Shown: in pieces, positions 57,100 through 64,000 of the stretch
How the letters are laid out: every line of letters starts with the position of its first letter
How positions within the stretch are numbered: the first letter of the stretch is position 1
Assembly (NCBI RefSeq): GCF_000276665.1
Contig: NW_004955473.1
Span: 6,140,300-6,204,299 of the forward strand
Length of the DNA: 64,000 nucleotides
From: Chinchilla lanigera
Taxonomy: Eukaryota; Chordata; Mammalia; Rodentia; Chinchillidae
Direction: 5' to 3'
Notes under the pieces: generated by a model
What the model was told of the DNA's origin: nothing
Seen by the model: only the letters and a program-made list of their open reading frames with translations
Database searches by the model: none
Made by a program: the position numbers and the translations under genes

Positions 57100-57560
57100 G
57101 TACAAGGGCTGATAAAATACAGTGTGAGTTTAAACAAACTTATTAGAGTAAAAAACGCATTTCATTAATAGCCTTCAAAATACCGCCTCTCACATCAAAC
57201 ACACTTGTCCTATAGTTCTTGTTGCTTTCTAAAGCAGTTGTGGAGCAGTTCTCTTTCTTGATTGTCTTTAGTTGTGCTGTGCAAGTTGACTTGATATCTT
57301 GAATCCATTGAAAATGCTTAACCTTTCATGGTCATTTTGACTTTACAGGGGAGCCAGATGTTGCACATGGCCACATCTAGTGAATAAGGTGGATGAGGAC
57401 ACACCAGAATGTTTTCAGAAATTGCCATAAACATTTTTAATTCATTCAGGATATTGAGGTAGTCATGGCAACACAAATAAGACACAAAAGAGGACTTCCA
57501 AAAATGCATCAGAAAGTGACAACAATAAGTGTTGGGAGTATTTTCAAGGGATTAAAGGCA
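57100..57560 (-). mobile_element. Mariner-class DNA transposon fossil (transposase C-terminus)
   Basis: Mariner transposases cut and paste DNA at TA sites with a DDD catalytic triad. In the minus-strand frame 57509-57318, residues 15-16 are HD (second aspartate region), then ILVCPHPPYSLDVAMCN. This corresponds to the family hallmark HPPYSPDLAPCD, in which the final D is catalytic; here it is N. The spacing is 33 residues instead of 34. Below 57318 the C-terminus continues (QDIKSTCTAQLKTIKKE). The left end near TACAAGGGCTGATAAAA may be the inverted repeat. The N-terminal half was not found. Confidence 0.78.
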
Positions 57561-57857
57561 ATATGTCTTTTTATGTAATAAATTAATTTAAATTTAAATA
57601 TTTATTGTAGTTTTTTCATGAACTTCATAGATGGAATGTGCAGAAAATGGTGCAAATGTTTGGTCATGTAAATACCATATTTTGCAGAAATTCTTACATT
57701 TAAGCTTAGTGTATCAGCACTTCACGGAATTTCATCAGGAGAGCTGACTTTTCAGTCACTCTACCACTTGAAAAAATTTATTTAACCAGTGTTTTAAGTG
57801 GAGCATTTGCTGAAAGCTGGGCCAAAGATAATGTGATATGGGAGAGAAAAATTTTAA
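57561..57857. other. Unassigned spacer
   Basis: No feature was recognised. TTTATTGTAGTTTTTTCATGAAC at 57601 might be further mariner sequence. Confidence 0.35.
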
Positions 57858-58257
57858 TGACTGTAGGGGGGTAATGAATCTTAGCATACTATTTTAGATA
57901 AAATAGTTTGGTAAAAAGCCTGCATGGTGCCTCGGGAAGCCTCCCGGAACAGTGCAAGAGCTAATTCCCCAGATCAACACTGCCCAGGAATGTCTCCCCA
58001 AGATAAGGGGGCGCCTAGGCCTAGGTGACCCTCCGTGATCCTGCCTGGGTAGTGTCATCTCCTGGCCCTAGGTAAATATTGTAACCCTAAAGAAATGCAT
58101 AGGTTGTAAAAAAGGAGATAATGGGGGGAAACATCTATCACGGTTTGACATGCGACCTGCAACTGACCTGGGGTTCAACAGGATGAGAGAAACAACATAT
58201 GCCCACTGGGGTCAGAGAATGTAACACCCCAATCTGTTGTCAATGGAAACCAAAATG

Positions 58258-58265
58258 TATATAAG
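58258..58265 (+). promoter_or_regulatory. Putative LTR TATA box
   Basis: TATATAAG lies 67 bases before the end of the ATTAAA-proximal segment's start and inside the LTR, with a GC-richer U3 to its left. Transcription would begin about 25-30 bases downstream. Activity today is unknown. Confidence 0.6.
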
Positions 58266-58331
58266 GGGAAACAAAGTTAGCCATGGGCCCGCTTCCAGAT
58301 TGGCAAAGGAAGTGAGGGTGGCTAGCCTCAA

Positions 58332-58337
58332 ATTAAA
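58332..58337 (+). promoter_or_regulatory. Putative LTR polyadenylation signal
   Basis: ATTAAA, followed within about 15-30 bases by TGATTTTGTT and a later TGGTGTCTCTTGTGG stretch, as expected for the end of R and the start of U5. Confidence 0.55.
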
Positions 58338-58417
58338 CTCTGATTTTGTTCTCACTGGCTATTGGTGTCTCTTGTGGAATGTTTGGGACAAACGGGAATT
58401 TTCTGCCGTAACATGAC

Positions 58418-59404
58418 TTTGAGGGAAAAGCCTAGATTCTAGATCTGAGGATATTGAACAAATCTAGATAGGGCACTGAATTGAGGGGTTTTGAATATCT
58501 GAAACATGAGACCACTGAATGCAGTTGAAGTAGGTTAGTAAAGCCCCGAATGCGCTCATATCCAATGCAGTCTTGTGCTATTGGCTTCAAGAACAGTTTT
58601 ATGGGGCCACCAGGCAGCAAACACGTCCAGACACAGAAGGAGCAGACTCAAACATCAGCCATGGGCAATGATCTAAGAGTTATCTGTGTCGGTTCTGGTT
58701 CCATACTATTTCAAAACACATTATCTTCCTACCTTATGACTTCTCTTTACAATGACGCTTAGCTCTGTACATTGTCTTAAGTGGGTATATTATCCTAAAC
58801 TGCGTCATCATGGCCACCATTTCCTCTTTGGTGCAGGTAATAACTTTATTAATGTAGATCCTTTATGAAAATTTAATGAGGCTATCTGTCAAGAATAATG
58901 CAATAAGTTTGCTTACTCACTATTTGCTGGGGCCTTCCTTTGTGTGTGTGTGTGTGTGTGTGTGTTACCCATTGATATGATTTTGTTATGGCTTTCACTT
59001 CCAGAAAGGTCCCCAAGAAAAGAAAGGCAACACTACGAGTGAATACATTTGAGAAATTTTAGGCATAATTTTATACTTGATAATTGTGGGTGCTGGAAGA
59101 CAGCTGAAGGAAGGCACAACTTTAGACCAAATTGCCTTCAGGAAGTTGGTAAGATGACACTTTCAGGGCTGGAGAAAGTAAAACCTGCAATAAATAGCTT
59201 TTCAGCAGGGCTCTTAACAGTATACTTCATCATATTGCAACTATTCATTCCCCAAATTTATAGAGTACTTGTGGTGTACCAAGGAATTTGCTAAGAATCA
59301 AAGTCCTGCCTGTTTAGCCTATAGGAAGGATCAACTTGATCTTAACATATATTTCACTGATTTCCTACAGGGGCATCTATATTCCTTTTTGTATGTATCC
59401 TATG
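58418..59404. other. No gene recognised
   Basis: Unassigned apart from a (TG)n at 58941-58965. Frames of 62-81 codons are without recognisable domains. Confidence 0.4.
58941..58965. repeat. (TG)n microsatellite
   Basis: Twelve TG units. Confidence 0.93.
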
Positions 59405-59530
59405 ATGCTGATACAGTACTAGACAGAATTGGGGTAGCTGAACTCTAATTCTGGATCTACCACTCACTAAGTATCATTTTGGGTAAATCATACTTTTTCT
59501 CTGGGTTTTAGTTTTGTCCCTGACAAAGGA
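59405..59530 (+). repeat. MIR fragment
   Basis: GAACTCTAATTCTGGATCTACC, ACTCACTAAGTATCATTTTGGG and CTCTGGGTTTTAGTTTTGTCC follow the MIR core (CCGGCTCTGCCACTTACTAGCTGTGTGACCTTGGG...CTCAGTTTCC). Confidence 0.6.
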
Positions 59531-59539
59531 GGTACTTGT

Positions 59540-59905
59540 TATGGTTGATAAATTGTATCAACTTGAGAAGTTTAGAAGGTTAACTAAGTGACTCAGCAGG
59601 GAGCCAGGGCCCTCACTTTGTAAACATTCTGATACTGTGTAAGAGGAGGGCATGGAGATGGTGTGGGTGGTAGTCTGCATACAGTATGAGAAGGGAAAGA
59701 GATTTGCTCGTCCCCCTTTTGCTCTTGTTATTTTTGCTGTCTTCCACCTGCAACTGTTGCTCTTGTGCCATGCCACCTTGCCTTGTGGCCAGCTGATTAT
59801 GGACTGAAACTTCCACAAACGGTGAGCTAAGTAAAACTTTCCTTTTCTTCCTTGATTTTGAGTGTTGGGTATTTTGTCTCAGCAATGAGAGAAAAGTACC
59901 CAAGA
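59540..59905 (+). mobile_element. LTR-like interspersed repeat
   Basis: TTATGGTTGATAAATTGTATC, a GTCTTCCACCTGC block, GATTATGGACTGAAACTTCC, GGTGAGCTAAGTAAAAC, and GGGTATTTTGTCTCAGCAATG at the end. It shares the ACTGAAAC...GAGC-AA-TAAA plan with the repeats at 26061, 28690 and 34850. The polyadenylation signal has decayed here. Confidence 0.55.
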
Positions 59906-60639
59906 CAGTACTCAAAGAATGCAACCACTCAGTTTTTTCCCCCAGTTTAATTAGTCTTGGTTAAGTGACTCTTTGACCATCATTCATTCATTTGCAGTAT
60001 TCAGCAACTATCAGATTTGAAAGAAGACACTTAAGTTTGTGAAGTGAAGATCATTGATAAAGTTGGTTTTGTTGACTTTCACATCTTGAGTATCCTTTGA
60101 AGGATTAAGTCCCTAGCATATGAGGGTCAGAAATGAGAAATACAGGAAGGCTATAAGAGTCAGGGATTTAATAAAGCCACAGGAGGAAAACCTTTTGATG
60201 ATTCATTTGTCCATACACAGAATAGGTGCTTCCACCCACAGATCGTGTTTTAATGATTGCAGTGGGTACTCAACAAATTCAGTACTAATCAAAGTCTCTG
60301 TGGATAAGCGAATGCACGGTAGAAAGCTACTTGAAATATTCACAGATAACACAGAATTGTCTCTGTAGCCAGGAAAGTTCAGTGTGGAGTGATGCAAAGG
60401 CTAAACTGTAGAAATGCTGTGCTGGATGATGAGGGGTTGGCATGCAGCTTGTTGGGAAGAGGGGAGACTCAATAGAAGCAGGCATACCTTGCTCCTAAGA
60501 AAATGTCATGATTTCCAGCTTACTTCCCTCTTCCTTATTTATGATGGTGACAAATAGGAGAAAGAAGTGTTTTTCTAATTTAAACTTTGAAAAGGTCCAT
60601 GCTCTGAGAAGCAGATATGATTTGATTTTGCTGTTCTTT
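59906..60639. other. No gene recognised
   Basis: Unassigned sequence; the 82- and 64-codon frames at 60120-60397 are on opposite strands and have no recognised domain. Confidence 0.4.
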
Positions 60640-60750
60640 AATCTCTGTCTCTGTCTCTGTCTCTGTCTCTCTGTTGCTGTCTCTCTCTAAGTCTGTGTGT
60701 GTGTGTCTCTGTGTGTGTTTGTCTGTCTGTCTCTTTCTGTCTCTCTCTAG
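60640..60750. repeat. Compound (CTGTCT)n/(TG)n/(TCTG)n microsatellite
   Basis: Hexamer-like CTGTCT units, then GT runs, then GTCT/TCTG units, then CTCTCT. It abuts the left duplication of the MER20 element. Confidence 0.9.
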
Positions 60751-60991
60751 GTCAGTGATTCTCAGTCAGAGCCTATTTTGCTTTATAGGGGTCAATTGGC
60801 AATACCTGGTGACACTTTTGCTTCTCACAACTGGGGGTGGTAGGGGTGACGGTAGTGCTACTGGTATTCACTGGGCAAGTGTGAGACAAGCTCCTAAACA
60901 TAATGCAATGCATCATAAAGACATGCCATGCTATAACAATATCTAGCCCAAACTGTCAATAGTGTTGACGGTGGGAAGCCTTGCTTTAGGT
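60745..60991. mobile_element. MER20 (hAT-Charlie) element with 8-bp duplications
   Basis: A 231-base element at 60753-60983 with ends CAGTGATTCTCAGTC and GGTGGGAAGCCTTG. It contains GGGGTCAATTGGCAATACCTGG, TTTGCTTCTCACAACTGGGGG, GCTACTGGTATTCACTGGG and CCCAAACTGTCAATAGTGTTG, the block order of MER20, a short non-autonomous DNA transposon. CTCTAGGT (60745-60752) and CTTTAGGT (60984-60991) match at 7 of 8 bases, as expected for an old hAT target duplication. MER20 copies are known to serve as uterine enhancers in placental mammals; nothing shows that for this copy. Confidence 0.88.
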
Positions 60992-61004
60992 TATTAATAC
61001 ATTA

Positions 61005-61120
61005 AATCACTCAGTGCACATTCAGGCCTGAGCTAGGTGCTGAATATGGTGAATAAGACAGGCATGGTTGCTCTCATGAAATATATCATGGAAAAGATAG
61101 AAAATAACCAAGTAATAATA
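61005..61120 (-). repeat. L2-like fragment, antisense
   Basis: CTGAGCTAGGTGCTGAATATG, GGTGAATAAGACAGGCATGG and TTGCTCTCATGAAATATATC follow the antisense L2 end (CTAGGCACTGGGGATACAGCAGTGAACAAAACAGAC...CCCTCATGG). Confidence 0.5.
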
Positions 61121-61194
61121 GATTCATTCTATTTATTGCAGGATATAATATGTTCCTTTTCTCCTCTCTCAGCCACAATTCCTCATAACTATTC

Positions 61195-61320
61195 ATACAA
61201 TATACATTCATTGAATGCTTACTCCAGGACAGATATTTTGTCAAGAAAGCAGTGATGCTTAAGCCAGATATGATCCCTATCCCAATAAAACTTAGTCTAG
61301 TGGGAAATAAAGACATGAAA
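61195..61320 (-). repeat. L2-like fragment, antisense
   Basis: ATTCATTGAATGCTTACTCC, CAAGAAAGCAGTGATGC and AAAACTTAGTCTAGTGGG repeat the order of the previous fragment, so two partial copies lie close together. Confidence 0.45.
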
Positions 61321-62055
61321 GTAAACAATTGCTATACTCAAGAATAGCTTTGTCAGACATGTGGTAAAATAGGAACATATAACGTAAGTTTGCAGGCTCT
61401 ATTAGAGATAATGCCAGTGAAAATTTGGAGAGCATGTTCTTACAGCTTGGTCCTCAAGAAGTATCTTAAGTTCGTTGAACATAAAATCTGATAAAAGCAT
61501 TTCTATTAAAGAGACCAACAGTAAAGACGTCATAGAGAGCCAGCATTCATGATGTATTGGCGAACAGGTCTTGGCATGTTATGTCTAGCTTATAGGGTAC
61601 CTGAATGGGAGTGGCTTGGATGACACTAGTAAGATGATCAGGTAACACAACAAGGAGGGCCATAAAAATGTCTTAAAGTCTTTGAGTTTTCTCTCTGGAA
61701 CAATGGAAGTTTTTGACAGTTTTAAACAGGATACTGATAGGATAAGTTTCCTATTTTACATGGTCAAGGTTTACTAAACCCTGTGTGAAACTGTTCCCAC
61801 CATGATCATATCTCCCTTATTGTGGTGCTTCTTGTACACCTCACAAGATTGTCTGCTTTCATTTATATGTCATTATTTACTGTAATTGTGGCAAATGCTA
61901 CCAAGCAAGTGAGTGCTTGACATGAGCCTGGGCTCTGTAGAATGAAAGGTTTGCATTTACTATTGGTTTGGTCCTTTTGGAGTCATAGTCTATTGAATCT
62001 GGAAAGAATCTTACAGAGAGGGTAAGTGTAAGGGACTGACATTATTGATTGCTTC
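61321..62055. other. Mostly unassigned
   Basis: GGCCATAAAAATGTCTTAAAGTC and TGGAAGTTTTTGACAG at 61660-61720 resemble the repeat at 41280-41615. The rest is unassigned. Confidence 0.35.
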
Positions 62056-62165
62056 ATATATGTCAGTATATCATGCCTATTATTTTCCATATATCTCTAG
62101 TGCTTAACATTCCACAGAAACTTAATAAATGTTAACCTATCATTACCATAATTCTATCATCAGAA
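62056..62165 (+). repeat. L2 LINE 3' end fragment
   Basis: TTATTTTCCATATATCTCTAG, TGCTTAACATTCCACAG and AAACTTAATAAATGTTAACC follow the L2 tail. Confidence 0.55.
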
Positions 62166-62568
62166 TCCCATTGACTTATATATTTCTCAGTATTTTTTTA
62201 GTAGATTCTATTATTATTTCTATTTTGTAATGTGAAAACTTAGAGTCAAAGTAATACTGAAATAAAAACTTTTATGAAGTGTGTAGGTGAATGTTCATGA
62301 TAGTAACACAGGGACACAAAAATATATGAGAAGGGACATATCTTTGCCAGTATATATTCATTGGTATGGGAACCCAAGCACTTTTGAGGGAAACTTCATA
62401 ATTTAATTTTGTCTTTACTTCATTTAAGAAGGTCTCTAGAGGAAATAGGTAAGATAGGCATTTTGAGGCTAGCCTACAGTGGTTAAATTCTAACCAATGG
62501 TTTTCAAGTTTTCAAATGTAACCCACATCAAGGAATGAATTTTATATTGTGACCTTGTATTTTAAAAA
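62166..62568. other. No gene recognised
   Basis: Unassigned sequence; nothing recognisable on either strand. Confidence 0.4.
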
Positions 62569-62630
62569 CAATATATATATATATATATATGTATGTATAT
62601 GTGTGTATACACACATACACACATACACAG
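62569..62630. repeat. Compound (AT)n/(GT)n/(AC)n microsatellite
   Basis: AT run, GTAT and GTGT units, then ACAC/TACA units. The GT part and the following AC part can pair, so single strands could fold into a hairpin. Confidence 0.92.
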
Positions 62631-62891
62631 TTAACTGAAGCAAGTTTTGGCAAATAAAACGTAACCTTATCCTATATGACATATGCTTAGATTCTGCACA
62701 GAATATTTTACTCTTTTCCATTCTCTTGCATTTAAAATTTCCTGACATCTGGTTAAAGCATCACTGGTTAGACTATGTTGCATCAGTTATATAATGCTTG
62801 AAACCTAAAACAGTCTCATTTGGACAGGAAATTATCACTTCTGTGTACAGTAAGTATATTGCATACAAAACTCAGCTGGAATCCCAGCTGG
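62631..62891. other. Unassigned spacer
   Basis: No feature recognised. Confidence 0.35.
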
Positions 62892-62980
62892 TTTTTCTTT
62901 TGGGGGGGTACCAGGAATTGAACTCACGACCTTGAGCTTTCCAGGCAGGTGTTTGTGCTGCTGAGATATATACCCGGCCC
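62892..62980 (-). mobile_element. ID SINE, older copy
   Basis: The reverse complement begins GGGCCGGGTATATATCTCAGC, continues CACCTGCCTGGAAAGCTCAAG and GTCGTGAGTTCAATTCC, and ends GGTACCCCCCC with a weak A tail. Substitutions are more frequent than in the 15166 copy, and the A box is damaged. No duplication is clear. Confidence 0.82.
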
Positions 62981-64000
62981 TCTTTAAGTGGTAGTTGGTT
63001 CCCCAAGAATATGTTACAACTGCCAAGCTCAAGGCTGGGTATGATATCTGGCAGGCGCAAGAAACAAACACAACATTATATTGTTGAGCATCATTAACAA
63101 AAATGAACTATGTAAGTGAAAATGCTGATGAACTCCATGCTATTTTGGAGTTACACCCATCAGGCGCAGCTTTTCCAAGGGACATCAAACCCAAAAGTTA
63201 TGACTGAAAAGTAGGTACAAATGTAAATTAGCCACTGTATGTTGTTTCTTTTAGCATAAATCAGATCAGGATTTAAATCCAAAGGAAAGCTAACTTCTTT
63301 GGCCTTCATTTCATTTTCTTTTGGTTTTTGAGCTTGCGCTCCTTGTTTGCCCTGCTCCATGTTAGACTCTTGTGGGTATAATTTTTGAACCTCTAATTAG
63401 TTTGAGTAGAATGTATACCAAGTTTACTGAACTCTTCCAAGACTTTCACAGATTTAAAGGCCTGGCTCCAGATCCTACATTATATTTTAAGTAGCAAGCA
63501 TGTCACATCTGCAGAGAGAAGCTGCATCAAGATCTTTGTCTTTTAGTAGTGCTCTGAATTCTTGGGAGATTGTGAGAGTTTATCTTGTACCCCCAGGGAT
63601 ACTTCTTTCAAGAAGACTGTGGCAATTAATCTCCATTTTTGATTGCTGTTTAAATTCAAAATACCAAAGGTGTCATAAGGCCTGAGAAACAATTCAATTT
63701 TCAGTCTATGATGGAAATGTCTTCATGTGCAGCTTCTCCTTCTGCATTCCATACTATCCACTTCAATCCTCTCCGTTAGCTGAAGAACAATTTATGACAT
63801 GGCTAGGTGTGCATCTGTCTGGAAAGACCCATATTTTTCTCAACACCTTCATACTCCCACTCCATGGGATCACTTACCCATCTTATAAACTAGTGAACCT
63901 CCCCTTTACCCAAACTGGAAAAGGAGTCGTGTCATTTTGAATCTAGGACTGAATGTGTAGCTCATCCACTGTAGTGTTTCTTGGTCTATAGGCATTTGCT
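62981..64000. other. No gene recognised
   Basis: Unassigned sequence to the window end; frames of 60-71 codons have no recognised domain. Confidence 0.4.

Larger units (their letters stand above)
57858..58417 (+). mobile_element. Solo LTR of an endogenous retrovirus, 4-bp duplications
   Basis: The 552-base LTR at 57862-58413 starts TGTAGGGGGG and ends CCGTAACA, with TGAC on both sides (57858-57861 and 58414-58417). Inside are a GC-rich U3 part, a TATA box TATATAAG (58258-58265), an ATTAAA polyadenylation signal (58332-58337) and a T/G-rich stretch after it, in the order of a retroviral LTR. No gag, pol or env lies next to it, so the provirus was probably lost by LTR-LTR recombination. A 4-base duplication is typical of gammaretrovirus-like (class I) elements. 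The family is not recognised. Confidence 0.75.

Noticed and set aside
60674..60946. 90-codon plus-strand frame
   Set aside because: It is a translation of the CTGTCT/TG microsatellite and the MER20 element.

Overview
This window looks like nuclear DNA from a mammal, most likely a rodent. It is AT-rich, holds no recognisable intact gene, and is dominated by interspersed repeats. The lineage call rests on a tRNA-derived SINE of the rodent ID type (five copies plus one degenerate relative), a 7SL-derived B1-like copy, many L1 LINE pieces and older mammal-wide repeats (MIR, L2, MaLR LTRs, mariner, MER20). ID is the prevailing young SINE, only one worn B1 was seen, and no B2 was noticed; that hints at a rodent outside the mouse/rat group, but the species cannot be fixed from the sequence alone. 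The window is best read as a gene desert or the inside of a very long intron.

Layout. 1-1935: 5' end of an antisense L1 with part of ORF1 and a GC-rich 5' UTR carrying two ~277-bp tandem units. 3970-9990: ancient antisense L1/HAL1-like sequence split by a B1, an antisense L1 whose reverse transcriptase frame is still open for 223 codons, an ID element inside that L1, and several short L1 3' ends. 10-16 kb: mostly unassigned, with a MIR, a (GT)n, a MaLR LTR with some internal sequence, and a clean ID insertion. 16-24 kb: a nearly complete ancient antisense L1 interrupted by an L1 3' fragment, an ID and a purine-rich L1 3' UTR. 24.6-28.5 kb: more old L1/HAL1 with a nested LTR-like repeat. 28.5-44 kb: LTR-like repeats, a truncated U2 snRNA retropseudogene with 15-bp target-site duplications, an MLT1 LTR, an AT-rich minisatellite and long unassigned stretches. 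44.2-48.3 kb: an ID containing a 100-N assembly gap, then an L1 inverted by twin priming. 48-57 kb: MIR/L2 relics and unassigned sequence. 57-64 kb: mariner fossil, a solo retroviral LTR with 4-bp duplications, another LTR-like repeat, a MER20 hAT element with an 8-bp duplication, and a last ID.

Nothing here is an operon, a CRISPR array or a multi-gene system. What links the features is retrotransposition: L1 machinery explains the L1, ID, B1 and U2 insertions, and the nesting gives a relative order of events (old L1/HAL1 first, later L1s into them, ID elements last). No previously undescribed biological system was found. The most informative observations are the tailless U2 pseudogene, the twin-primed L1, the tandem L1 5' UTR units, the solo LTR and the mariner fossil. 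Family names were assigned from remembered consensus patterns without a database search, and boundaries of old repeats are approximate.
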